Of a stretch of 64,000 bases of DNA, positions 8,745 through 19,100 are shown piece by piece; the first letter of the stretch is position 1; the number at the start of each line of letters is the position of its first letter. The notes beneath the pieces are model-generated. The model saw only the letters and a list, made by a program, of their open reading frames with translations. It had not been told where the DNA came from and made no database searches. This DNA is from CAIVAT01 sp037133475 (GTDB lineage Bacteria; Bacteroidota; Bacteroidia; Bacteroidales; FEN-979), in NCBI GenBank assembly GCA_037133475.1, contig JBAXOB010000017.1:1-64000 (forward strand). Reading direction: 5' to 3'. Both the position numbers and the translations under genes were made by a program.

Positions 8745-11700
8745 CTATTTGCTCACGATCAGCTTCTTCACAACCTTGTGTTCACTGTTGAAGAATACCA
8801 CCGAATAAATGCCGGTCGGTACCGGGCGCAGGTCGATCTGTTTCTCGAAAGTGCCGGCAACATTCACATCACCGAGTTCGTAGATCTTCGCTCCCAACTG
8901 GTTGTAAACGGCAATGGTATAGGTTTCCGAAGCGGGGCTGGTTATCGAAACGGTAAAACGACCGTCGTTGGGTACCGGGTAGATGCTGAAGCTGCTGTTT
9001 TCAACCTCCTGCATCCCTGTGAGAACCACCCAGATCTTATTGGAAATTGGCGAAGAGCATCCGTTGGTTGTCACAACGCACCAGTAATAGCCGGTATGGT
9101 GGGTTGCGGTATAGGTACGGCTGGTTGCACCAGCGATGGCGGTGCCCTCGTAATACCACTGGTTGCCTGTAAGGGCGCTGCTGGTAAGAACATTTCCGGA
9201 AATGGTGATGACCGGTGCAGGCGGGATCGCATTCATCGTGACATTGATTGACGCAACAGCTCCGTTTCCGCAGGTGTTGGTGCCTTTTACCGTGATCACC
9301 CCGGTGCCGGCAGCAGTACCATAGGAAACGGTGATGTTCCGCGTTGTACCCCCGGAAGTGATGGTTGCTCCGGCCGGGACTGTCCAGACATAAGCAGTGG
9401 CATTGGCAATGGCCGCGACGCTATAGGCAACACCGGTTGATCCCACGCAAACCGAAGCCGGACCCGTGATGGCGCCTGCAGCAGCAGGAAGAGGATTTAC
9501 GGTAACGGCAAATGCAGGAGAAACAGTCCCGTTGCCGCAGCTGTTTGTACCGGCAACGGTGATATTTCCCGATACCGCGCTGGCGCCAAAGTTTACGGTG
9601 ATGTTCCTCGTTCCGGCTCCTGTAGCAATGGTGGCTCCGGCAGGAAGTGTCCAGGTATAGGTGGTGGCGTTGAGAATTTCAGCACAGGAGTATGCTACTC
9701 CGTTTGTTCCGGCACAAAGCGATGCAGTGCCTGTGATGGCTCCGGCGGCATTGGGCAACGGGTTCACAAAGAGGTTGTAAACTGTTGGCGTAACAGCGGC
9801 ACATCCGTATGTATTCGAATAGCTCACGCTCACCCATTGCGCACCGACACCGGTCCACGTAACATTGAGGGTGTTGGTACCCTGTCCCGAAACGATGGTT
9901 CCTCCGGCAGATACGGCCCAAAGATAATTCAACATTCCCGCATTGGTGATATACTGGTTGTTGGTTGAACCGACACAGGGTGCGTTGCTGCTGCCGATCG
10001 TGGGTACGGCAGCGGGGTTGATGGTGACATTGAGGGTGGTTGCGGTTAGTGCGCTGCACCCGGTGGTATTAGAGTAGTTTACGCTGACGGACCGGTTCCC
10101 TGCATAGGGCCATGATACCGTGATGGCATTGGTTCCGGCACCGGCCACAATGGTTCCGCCGAGTGATACTGACCAGTTGTAGGCGGTCATTCCGGCTTCC
10201 GTGGTATAAACAACCCCTGCCTGGTTGGCGCAAACGACACTGGGCCCGGCAATGGTCGGTGTCGGCAGGGCTGAAACATTAACTGCGTAGGATGAGGGAG
10301 TTGCCGCAGTACAGCCATTCCCGTTCGTGTAGGTGACTGTGACGGTTTTAGCGCCTGAAGTGGTCCAGGTCACCGTTATGCTGGAGGAGGCTGCCCCGGC
10401 GGTAATATTGCCGCCAGCCGAAACGGTCCAGGTGTAGCCTGTCATACCGGTCTGGGTGGTATAGACATTCCCGGATGAACTGATGCAGACATTCGCAGGG
10501 CCTGTGATGGAGGGTACCGGTAACGGGTTGACGGTTACTGCCAGCGGGGCTGAAACGGTTCCGCTGCCGCAGATGCTGGTCCCGGTAACGGTCACATTTC
10601 CTGAAGCCGAACCGGCCGGGAAACTGACGGTAATCGTATTGGTGTTAGCCCCGGCGGTAATGATGGCGCCGGCCGGGAGCGACCATACATAATTGGTGGC
10701 ATTGGCAATTACAGGGACGGTAAATATGTAACCTGTTCCCGTACTGCATACAGTGGCCGGACCCGTAATGGCGCCAGCGGCAGAAGGTATCGGGCAGCCC
10801 GTCGAGAAAACTAGGTCGGCGCCATAATTGGTTCCGGAGGTGTTGACTCCCTTGGCCCTGAAGTGGTAGGTGGTGGCTGGTGAAAGTCCCGTGATGGCTG
10901 CAGATATTCCTGTTACCGAATACCCGGTTGCGGTGGCCGGTGTCGCCGTTGCGACAGATCCGTAAGCAACGGTCAACCCGTATTCAAAGCTTGCCGTTGT
11001 ATTGAGGTTGTTGGCGTTGATGGTGCCGTTAAGGGTGGCCAGGTTGGCGCCGATGCCTGTTGCAGCCGTTGTGATGACACTTGGAGGAGGCTGTGTGCCG
11101 GTGAAGGTTCCGAACGAAGTTAACCCGCTGGCGGTAAGCTGGTGGGTTGCGACGACAGCGGGATCGTAAGGCACGTAGGGAGTAGGGTTGACAAGCGTGC
11201 AAAGGATCAGGCTTTCGGTGCCGTTCACGTCGGCTGGAACATACTGGAAGGTGGCACCGCAGATAAAGGCGGTGATACCGCTCTGGGTTAAGGCCCAGTA
11301 ACGTTTCAGGTAGCTCCCGGTGTTCGGGTCGGTCGGGTATTTGGCATTCACCAGGTTTACCCCGGCATAATTGCCGGCAGCGAAAGTGCCGCTGGTGAAA
11401 TTCAGGGTTACCGGTGAGTATTCTGCCGTAACAGTGTTGTCGCCAACGGGATAGGTGAAGCTGCCTGTGAATCCTGTTGCATAGCTCTTCTGTAACTGCC
11501 CTGTTCCGGTAGCTACGATCATGGCCGTGGCTGAAGGAGTGCCGGAGATGGCGCCTGTGGTTCCCAGGAAGAGGTTGGCGGATCCCAGTGTAACCAGCCC
11601 GTTGGTCAGTTTAAGGGTCCCGTTCACGGTAACCGGCGTGCTGAGGTTGATGCCATTTGTATTGATGACCTCCAGGGTCGAATTGGCGCTGGTAGTAATG

Positions 11701-14681
11701 GTGCCGGCACCGGAGATGGTCTGGGTGGCGGTTCCGTTAAGGGTAACGGTTCCTGCAGTGGCAGGCGTGAAATTGAGGATTCCGCCGGTGGCAACCACGA
11801 TGTTGCCATGGATCTGGTGAACGCCCGAGGTAGGGCCGGTCACATTGAAATTAAGGGTGCCGTTGGTTACGGTGAGGTTGTCCATCGCCACAGGGCTTCC
11901 GCCGGTCGGGGTGAGAACGAAACCGGCCGCATCCACCTCGAAATTGGCATAGGTTCTGCCTGAGAAGGATGGCGTCAGGTTGGCGATGACCTTATAGAGA
12001 CTTCCTGTTTGAAAAACTACGACGCTGGTGGGCTGGGCTGCTCCGAAGGGGTTGCTTCCGGCCTGCTGGATAAAGGTCGATCCGCTTGCGAATACAACAG
12101 ATCCAAGGTTGCTGATCCCGAATGGATTTCCTGAGAAGAAGAGACCCGCCGTGAAGACCGCTCCTGAGTTGAAGGTGATGCCCGAAGGGTCAACGGCAGT
12201 CAGCCGGTGCGCCGTCGCAATCGTTGAAGACATGGTCATGTTGCCGCTGATGACACCGGTTGCAGCCGTTAAAATATTGATGGTAATGGCGCCCGTTCCG
12301 TTCAGGTTGAGGGTGCAACCTGCCGGGATATCAAGATCGGTGCCTGCAACCCCGCTGATGGTAAGGGTTGCGGCTGCAGCGCTCTGAAGGCTGACGTTGG
12401 TATTGTTCGACATCACCAGTTTTCCGATGGTTTCTGCTGCGGGAACGCCTGTCACGGTTTTCGTGGTACCGTCGTTGAACTGCAGTATGTCGGTCGAAGC
12501 AACCACGAACCGGGTTGGATTCCAGTTGGTTGTAACGGTCCAAAGGCCAAGGTCGGCGCCCTGCCAGGTATAGGTAGCCGGACCGGTTCCAGTGGTGGTG
12601 GCGTTGGCGCTCGGGATTGTCGGTGCTACATAATAGTTATAGGTCGCATTGTTTGTTCCGTCCCATGCAAAAGGGATAATGGTAAATGAATACTGGGTTG
12701 CAGGCGATAAACCCGAGATGGTTTTTGACAGGGTTGATCCCGGCAGCACCAGGGCTGCAACGGTACCATCGCCAAGAGTTGCGCCCACCGTATAGCCGGT
12801 GGCATCCACGGGGATCCCTGTGGGTGCTGCCGCCCCGTTTTTCTGCAGGATCAGGTAACCATCGGCGCCGGTAGCGGCGGCAGTCCAGGTCAGGTTAATG
12901 GTGGTTGTCCCGGTTGGCACGGCGGTAAATCCCGTAACATGTGTTGTCGGCTCATTGGCCAGGGTGAAAAATGAGGCCTCCGAGGTGAGCGTTGTGCCCA
13001 CTGAGTTGGTGGCATATGCTTTAAAAAAGATCTGTGTCTTGGCGGGTAAGGCCGATCGCAGGTGGGAGAAAGCGGTAACGGTGGTGCCCCCTTCGGCAAG
13101 CTTGTTGTCGGTGATGGCCACGCCGGTGGTGAGTTTCCAAACAGTGCCGCGTTCGGTAATGGCTGAGCCGCCATCGCTGGTGATGGTTCCGCCCAATACT
13201 GCCGTGGTATTGGTGATGGTGACCGCTGTCGGCAACGAGATCACAGGGGCTGTCGCGGCTGCGATGGTCGCCTGGCTGTTGGGGTTCAGGGTGGCGGTTG
13301 TGGTGAGATATTTGGTGGTCGCCCCCGTTCCGTTATATTCATATACCCTGAACCAGTAGGTGGTGCTGCCGGTAAGTCCCGTAACACTCACGGAGCTGCC
13401 GGTATTGTTGTAAACGACCTGTTCGCCGCTACCGGCATAGGTGGTGTTTGCAGCCGGATCGGTGCCATCGGCCGGATTGGTGAAACTGTTGACCGTATTC
13501 ATGATGACGACCCGTTTTGCGCCGTTGCCGATGGTCCAGTTGGCGGTCATGCCGGTTGAGGAGATTCCCGTGAAGTTGATATTGGAGGCCTGAATCGTTG
13601 GAGCTGAAATGGCCGAACCCGGCGCAAAAGCAATACCACGGAAGGCCTTGGCCGTTGAGGAAATGTTTGCGATTGAGGTAACAGTCCCGATAATTGTCGC
13701 ATTGTAACCCGACGCATCGGTCACGGTAACGAGGTTGCTGTTGTAGGGTGACGAAGTTGTGGCAGAGGTTCCATATAGGGTGACACTGGTTCCTGTTGCG
13801 GTACCGGTGATGGTTCTGATGGCGGCGTAGGCTAAGGTGCCGTTTGATGTCCAGCTGCCGGCAACGAGTGAATATTTCTGAATGGTTCCTCCGTCATCGG
13901 CGATATATACAACATCAACACCAGGTGTTGCAGGATCCAGGTCGAAGAAGCAGAATCCATAGGGACTGCCCCCGCTTGTGGGATACCCGGGAAGGTTGGT
14001 TGTTGTCTGGCCGCTGGTGGTAGGTGTACCTGTGCCAATGGTTGCAAGACGGAACGCTCCGGATGCAGAGGTGGTGTAAAGTTGGCCGCCAAAGATATTG
14101 AGCCCCCTGAGATTGGTAACGGTCGTGGACAGCTGGGTAGAGATAGTGGCCCCTAAGGTTGCGTAACGCGCACCGCCGACTCCGCCGTCGATCCATAAGT
14201 TGGTTCCGTCGGTACTGCAGGCAGCCCGGGGGTTGCTTCCGGTTGCTGCATCAGTTAATGCAGTGGTGGTATTGATAACGCCTGCTGCACTGACAACCCC
14301 GATGATACGGGGAATAGCGGTGGAGGCAGAGGATGTAAGTACCGTCGCATTGGGAAGCGCGGCTCCGTATCCTGCCATGACCAGGTACTGGCCATCGGCA
14401 GAGCGGGTCATCAGGCCTTCCGATGAGGCGTTCCCGGCCGATACGAGAGGCTGGTTTGAACCGGTAACAACAGTTGGTAAGGCTACCGACTGGACAAGGG
14501 TCCCCGAGGTGGTATATTCATCCAGGAACACAGCATTCCCGGTATTGACCAAAGCATTGACTCCGTCACCAACCCTGTATATTACAAGGTTTCCCGGCGT
14601 AAACTGGGAATACCCGGTACTGTGCAAACCAATCAATAATACTGCCAGAAGACTAATGGCTAAAAGTGTAAATCTTTTCAT
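8745..14681 (-). CDS. Giant T9SS-secreted multidomain adhesin (1978 aa)
   Basis: This is a secreted surface protein of unknown ligand. A signal peptide (about 1-26, ending GYSQ) is followed by a propeller-like region (27-350, e.g. ADDGGTIQKYSL), FN3-like domains (about 355-700), and a beta-helix/autotransporter-like region (about 700-1195) rich in TLNGT and GTLKLTNG strands. An FN3-like module with LNGTINANN and YHFRAKG (about 1200-1294), six PKD-like modules (about 1295-1817), an Ig-like GNQWYYEG module and a type A sorting domain with YPVPNDGRFTVSI (about 1895-1978) complete it. It appears monocistronic, with a strong terminator behind it and over 300 bp in front. The last modules occur in the same order as in the neighbouring adhesins, so these genes are paralogues. 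Confidence 0.85.
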   Translation of the reverse strand: MKRFTLLAISLLAVLLIGLHSTGYSQFTPGNLVIYRVGDGVNALVNTGNAVFLDEYTTSGTLVQSVALPTVVTGSNQPLVSAGNASSEGLMTRSADGQYLVMAGYGAALPNATVLTSSASTAIPRIIGVVSAAGVINTTTALTDAATGSNPRAACSTDGTNLWIDGGVGGARYATLGATISTQLSTTVTNLRGLNIFGGQLYTTSASGAFRLATIGTGTPTTSGQTTTNLPGYPTSGGSPYGFCFFDLDPATPGVDVVYIADDGGTIQKYSLVAGSWTSNGTLAYAAIRTITGTATGTSVTLYGTSATTSSPYNSNLVTVTDASGYNATIIGTVTSIANISSTAKAFRGIAFAPGSAISAPTIQASNINFTGISSTGMTANWTIGNGAKRVVIMNTVNSFTNPADGTDPAANTTYAGSGEQVVYNNTGSSVSVTGLTGSTTYWFRVYEYNGTGATTKYLTTTATLNPNSQATIAAATAPVISLPTAVTITNTTAVLGGTITSDGGSAITERGTVWKLTTGVAITDNKLAEGGTTVTAFSHLRSALPAKTQIFFKAYATNSVGTTLTSEASFFTLANEPTTHVTGFTAVPTGTTTINLTWTAAATGADGYLILQKNGAAAPTGIPVDATGYTVGATLGDGTVAALVLPGSTLSKTISGLSPATQYSFTIIPFAWDGTNNATYNYYVAPTIPSANATTTGTGPATYTWQGADLGLWTVTTNWNPTRFVVASTDILQFNDGTTKTVTGVPAAETIGKLVMSNNTNVSLQSAAAATLTISGVAGTDLDIPAGCTLNLNGTGAITINILTAATGVISGNMTMSSTIATAHRLTAVDPSGITFNSGAVFTAGLFFSGNPFGISNLGSVVFASGSTFIQQAGSNPFGAAQPTSVVVFQTGSLYKVIANLTPSFSGRTYANFEVDAAGFVLTPTGGSPVAMDNLTVTNGTLNFNVTGPTSGVHQIHGNIVVATGGILNFTPATAGTVTLNGTATQTISGAGTITTSANSTLEVINTNGINLSTPVTVNGTLKLTNGLVTLGSANLFLGTTGAISGTPSATAMIVATGTGQLQKSYATGFTGSFTYPVGDNTVTAEYSPVTLNFTSGTFAAGNYAGVNLVNAKYPTDPNTGSYLKRYWALTQSGITAFICGATFQYVPADVNGTESLILCTLVNPTPYVPYDPAVVATHQLTASGLTSFGTFTGTQPPPSVITTAATGIGANLATLNGTINANNLNTTASFEYGLTVAYGSVATATPATATGYSVTGISAAITGLSPATTYHFRAKGVNTSGTNYGADLVFSTGCPIPSAAGAITGPATVCSTGTGYIFTVPVIANATNYVWSLPAGAIITAGANTNTITVSFPAGSASGNVTVTGTSICGSGTVSAPLAVTVNPLPVPSITGPANVCISSSGNVYTTQTGMTGYTWTVSAGGNITAGAASSSITVTWTTSGAKTVTVTYTNGNGCTAATPSSYAVNVSALPTPTIAGPSVVCANQAGVVYTTEAGMTAYNWSVSLGGTIVAGAGTNAITVSWPYAGNRSVSVNYSNTTGCSALTATTLNVTINPAAVPTIGSSNAPCVGSTNNQYITNAGMLNYLWAVSAGGTIVSGQGTNTLNVTWTGVGAQWVSVSYSNTYGCAAVTPTVYNLFVNPLPNAAGAITGTASLCAGTNGVAYSCAEILNATTYTWTLPAGATIATGAGTRNITVNFGASAVSGNITVAGTNSCGNGTVSPAFAVTVNPLPAAAGAITGPASVCVGSTGVAYSVAAIANATAYVWTVPAGATITSGGTTRNITVSYGTAAGTGVITVKGTNTCGNGAVASINVTMNAIPPAPVITISGNVLTSSALTGNQWYYEGTAIAGATSRTYTATHHTGYYWCVVTTNGCSSPISNKIWVVLTGMQEVENSSFSIYPVPNDGRFTVSITSPASETYTIAVYNQLGAKIYELGDVNVAGTFEKQIDLRPVPTGIYSVVFFNSEHKVVKKLIVSK
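9230..10795 (-). repeat. Six PKD-like modules in the 1978-aa adhesin
   Basis: Six tandem modules of about 87 residues. The last three (cores with NAPCVGST, AGAITGTASLC and AGAITGPASVC) form a cassette also found in the three adhesins upstream. Boundaries are approximate. Confidence 0.8.
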
Positions 14682-14997
14682 AGTGATTTTTTCAAATGAT
14701 TAACAATCCTGTATGTTCAATATCTTGCCGATCCCGACTGTGAAACCGAAGGTTCAGCATTATATCCGGCAGTAAGACAGGACTGCCCGGCAAACCTTTC
14801 AACGATCTGTATCAATGGGATGTTTCTTAATTAACAAAAGTATAAAGATTTTGGGAGACTCCGGTCATTTCATTATTAAGAAAATATTAACAAAAGAGGG
14901 TGTCCTGCCAGGACACCCTCTTTTTGATCGGATAATAAGCAACGTGAAATCGTTATGAAATCATCCAATATTTCATAACAGTTTACTCATTTCAATG
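14682..14997. other. Intergenic region between two adhesin genes (316 bp)
   Basis: This gap holds the terminator of the upstream adhesin (14892-14925) and must hold the promoter of the 1978-aa adhesin. A TACTTTTG (complement of 14835-14842) matches the -7 consensus of this phylum, but no TTTG lies at the right distance in front of it, so it is not called as a promoter. No small gene was seen. Confidence 0.5.
14892..14925 (-). terminator. Strong, possibly bidirectional terminator after the 1858-aa adhesin
   Basis: A perfect inverted repeat of at least 14 bp (14892-14905 with 14911-14924), with a very small loop, has A's on one side and T's on the other, so it could work in both directions. 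It lies 73 bp past the adhesin stop at 14998. Its GAGGGTGTCC arm resembles the terminator at 77-111. Confidence 0.9.
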
Positions 14998-16173
14998 TTA
15001 TTTGTTTACCAGTAATTTCTTCACAACTTTATGTTCGCTGTTGAGGAATACCACGGAATAGATCCCGTTTGAAACCGGGCGGAGATCGAGCTGTTTTTCG
15101 AATGTGCCATTTACCGTAACATCTCCGAGTTCATAGATCTTCGCACCAAGCTGGTTATACACCTCGATGGAGTAGTTTTCCTGAACAGGGCTGGTGATGG
15201 AAACGGTAAACCTGCCGTCGTTGGGAACCGGGTAAACGCTGAAGTTGCTGTTCTGCAGTTCCTGCACACCGGTTACGACAACCCAAACCTTGTTCGAAAC
15301 GGGGGAGGAACAACCGTTGGTTGTGACTACACACCAGTAGTAACCTGTATTGTGGGTCACGGTGTAGGTCTGGCCGGTGGCACCTGCAATGGCGTTACCC
15401 GAGTAATACCACTGGTTGCCGCTTGCGGCGCTGCTGGTAAGAACATTTCCCGATACGGTAACAACAGGGGCACCGGGGATGGCGTTCATCGTAACGTTCA
15501 GCGTGGCAGCAGTGCCATTTCCGCAGGTATTGGTTCCTTTGACGGTAACCGTGCCGGTTCCTGCTGCAGTTCCATAGGAGACCACAATATTTCTTGTCGT
15601 CCCGCCTGAAGTGATGGTGGCGCCTGCTGGTACCGTCCAAACATAGGTGGTTGCATTGGCGATAGCGGGTACACTGTAGGCAACACCGGTTGATCCGACG
15701 CAAACGGAAGCTGGTCCGGTGATGGTTCCGGCAGCGGCTGGTAACGGGTTAACGGTTACTGCATAGGCGGGAGAGGCGGTACCGTTACCGCAACTGTTGG
15801 TTCCTGAAACGGTGATGTTCCCTGAAACGGCAGATACGCCAAAGTTAACGGTGATGTTCCTGGTGCCTGCACCGGTGGCGATGGTGGCGCCGGCCGGGAG
15901 TGTCCAGGTATAGGAACTTGCATTGAGAATTTCAGCACAGGAATAAGCGACTCCGTTGGTACCCGCACAAAGTGTGGCAGTTCCGGTGATGGCGCCTGCG
16001 GCATTCGGCATGGGATTCACGAAAAGATTGTAAATGGAAGGGGTCGCCGCGGAACAGCCCGTGGTGCCTGTGTAATTTACACTTACCCACTGGGCGCCGA
16101 CACCGGTCCAGGTTACATTGATGGCGCTGGTGCCCTGCCCTGAAACAATCGTTCCTCCGGTTGATACAGCCCA
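14991..16173 (-). repeat. Near-identical 1.18-kb tract, copy 1 (3' end of the 1858-aa adhesin)
   Basis: This stretch matches 20996-22178 at a constant offset of 6005 bp. I see only three mismatches, clustered near the stop codon at 15012, 15013 and 15015. Beyond 16173 the two genes diverge abruptly, mainly at synonymous sites. It covers the last two full PKD modules, most of a third, the Ig-like module and the sorting domain. Confidence 0.93.
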
Positions 16174-19100
16174 AACATAACCAGTCATGCCACCTTCGGT
16201 ATAATACATGTTCCCCGTCGAACCTACGCAGGGCGCGTTATTGCTGCCGATGGTCGGTGTGGGTGTAGGATTAACCTGGACATTAAAACAGACTGCAGCA
16301 GCAGCTGTACAACCGTTTGCATTGGTATAATTCACGCAAACAGTCTGTGCCCCGGAACCATTCCAGGTAACGGTCATGGTATTGCTGGCGGCTGTACCGC
16401 CGGCTGTGATAATTCCCCCGGAAGAGGCAGTCCAGACATAATTTGTCATCCCGGCCTGGGTTGTGTAAACCACGCCGGTGGCACCCTGGCAAAGGATCGC
16501 CGTGCCGGTAATGGCCGGCGCAGGCAGGGCATTCACCGTAACAGCATAGGAGGCCGGGGTTGCCGCGGTGCAGGAGTTTGCATTGGTATAATTGACCGTT
16601 ACGGTTTTAGCGCCTGTTGTTGACCATGTTACCGTAATGGCATTGGTTGTCGAACCGGCCGTGATCAACCCGCCCGCTGAAACGGTCCAGGTGTACCCGG
16701 TCATCCCGGACTGTGTGGTATATACATTTCCGGCGGAGTTCATGCAAACCGACGATGGGCCGGTAATGGTGGGAACGGGTAATGCATTGATGGTCACATT
16801 ATAGCATCCCGGGGTCGATGCAGTACATCCGGCGGTATTGGTATAATTTACACATACCGATTGGGCCCCGGCGGCGTTCCAGTTAACCATGATGGAGTTG
16901 GTCCCTACCCCTGCGGTGATGGTACCTCCCGGTGATAAAGTCCAGATATACCCGGTCATCCCTGCCTGGGTGGTATAGACGTTGCCCATTGCCCCGGCAC
17001 AGAGGTTTCCCGGACCGGTTACAGTGGGAACAGGCTGGGGATTTACGGTTACGGCCAGGTTTGGTGAAACCGTGCCGTTGCCGCAGATACTCGATCCCAC
17101 GACAGAAACATTTCCGGAGGTGGCAGTTCCGGAGAAGCTGACCGTTATGGAGTTGGTGCCGTTTCCGGCGGTGATGGTCGTCCCGGCTGGAAGCGTCCAG
17201 TTATAGGTGGTTGCATTGGCAATTACGGGGACGGTATACACGTACCCGGTTCCATTCTGACAAACACTGGCCGGGCCTGTGACCGTCCCTGCTGCGCCCG
17301 GAACCGGGCATCCGGTAATGAAGGTAAGGTCGTTGCCGTTGGTGGTACCGATCGAATTGGTCCCCCTCACCCTGAAATGGTAGGTAGTGCCGGTGGTCAG
17401 TCCGGTAATGGCGGCGCTGACAGGGGTCACCGTGTTCCCCGTGACGGGGCCCGGCGTGCCGGCGACCGTCGTTCCATAGGCAACGGTCAACCCGTAATCA
17501 AAGAAAACGGCGGTGCTCGCCCCGTTGGCAAGAATGGTCCCATTCAGGGTGGCGCTGCTGGTGGTGACCAGTGTTGCCGCCACGGTGACAACACTGGGGG
17601 CAAGAGCTGGCGTGGTAACTGTCATATCAGCGCTGTTGGTGGTTCCGCAGGAGTTGGTTCCGTTGACCCTGAAATGGTAGGTGGTTCCAGGGAGCAGACC
17701 CGTGATGGCAGCGCTCACCGCGGTGGCCGAACTTCCCGTAACAGGGCTGGGAACGCCTGGGACCGTTGTGCCGTAGGCGACAGTCAGCCCGTAATCGAAG
17801 GTAACCGTACTGCTCAGGTTATTGGCGTTGACGGTTCCGTTCAGGGTAGCCGTGGTGGATGTCACAGACGTCGCAGCGACCGGTGTGGCGACCGGAGAGG
17901 CGTTTAGGGTAGTGAAGGTAAGATCGCCGCCATTTACCGTCAGGGCACCGCTGACCCCGGTTGCCCTGAAATGGTAGAGGGTGCAGGGCAGCAACCCAAC
18001 GATGACAGAACTCACGGGCATTGCAACCGATCCGCTGACAGACACCGGTGCTCCCGTAACGGCTGTTCCGTAGGCCGTTGTAAGGCCGTACTCAAACCCG
18101 GTGGTTACAGATGCGTTGTTCGGGTTAATGGAGCCGTTGAGTGTTGCACTGGTTAACGTGACGGCAGTTGCTGCGGTTGTTGTAACAACAGGGTTTGCAG
18201 AAAACTGGAAGGCCCCGATGTCGGGAGGTGTGGTTCGTCCTGCACCGGTATAATCGACAGGAACTGCAGGCAGAAAGGTGCCGGTTTTCATCAACCCGGT
18301 GGCCGTCGGATGCAGGTCGGTAGCCGAAATAAAGGCAGGGTCGATGTTCAGCGAATTTGCATCCTGTGTTGTTGCGGTCTGCCAGGCAGCTAAAGTTGCC
18401 CTGGCCGAACTTTGATACCCGATATTCGGGCCGATTCCATTCACGTAATAATCGTTGTAATTAATGGTTGTCCACATGGCCGCGGTTCCTGCATTGAAGA
18501 CGGCAAAAGTTTTCGAAGCGGGCGTGCCCGACACCGGCTGCAGGGAGTTTTTAAGAATATTGTTTTGCAGGTCGAACAGGCTGCATCCTGATTGAATACA
18601 GATACAGGCTGAATAATTTGCTGTTGTGGCTGAGGTGACACTCCCGGTGAGATTAATATTGTTGTGGTAGAGTTTGACGTTCCCGCCTGAGGTGAAGTAC
18701 ATTCCCCACACATCGCGGGCATTTCCTCCTCCACCTGTCGAGTTGCCATCAGCCTTAATATTGTATATCAGGTTGTTTGAAATCTCGGTGGGTGTGGTGG
18801 CATCGCCGGTTCCGAAGTAAATTCCATAATTTCCCCTGCCCCCTGTACCGGTATAATACCAGTCATGGATTTTATTTTGTTTGATTTTGGTATTGGTACA
18901 GGCAGTGCTCAGATAGATGCCGCTTTGCGTATAGTTGGCATTCCCGAGCGCAGCGCCCATAATCTCGTTGCCCTGGATGAGAGTGTTATCGCAGTAGGTC
19001 AGCACCATTCCTGTTAACTGGATGGCTTGCGCATCAACCGTTGATCCGAAGATATTGTTGGTGATCTGCCCGTTGGTAGCAGGATTTCCGGCCACGCCGG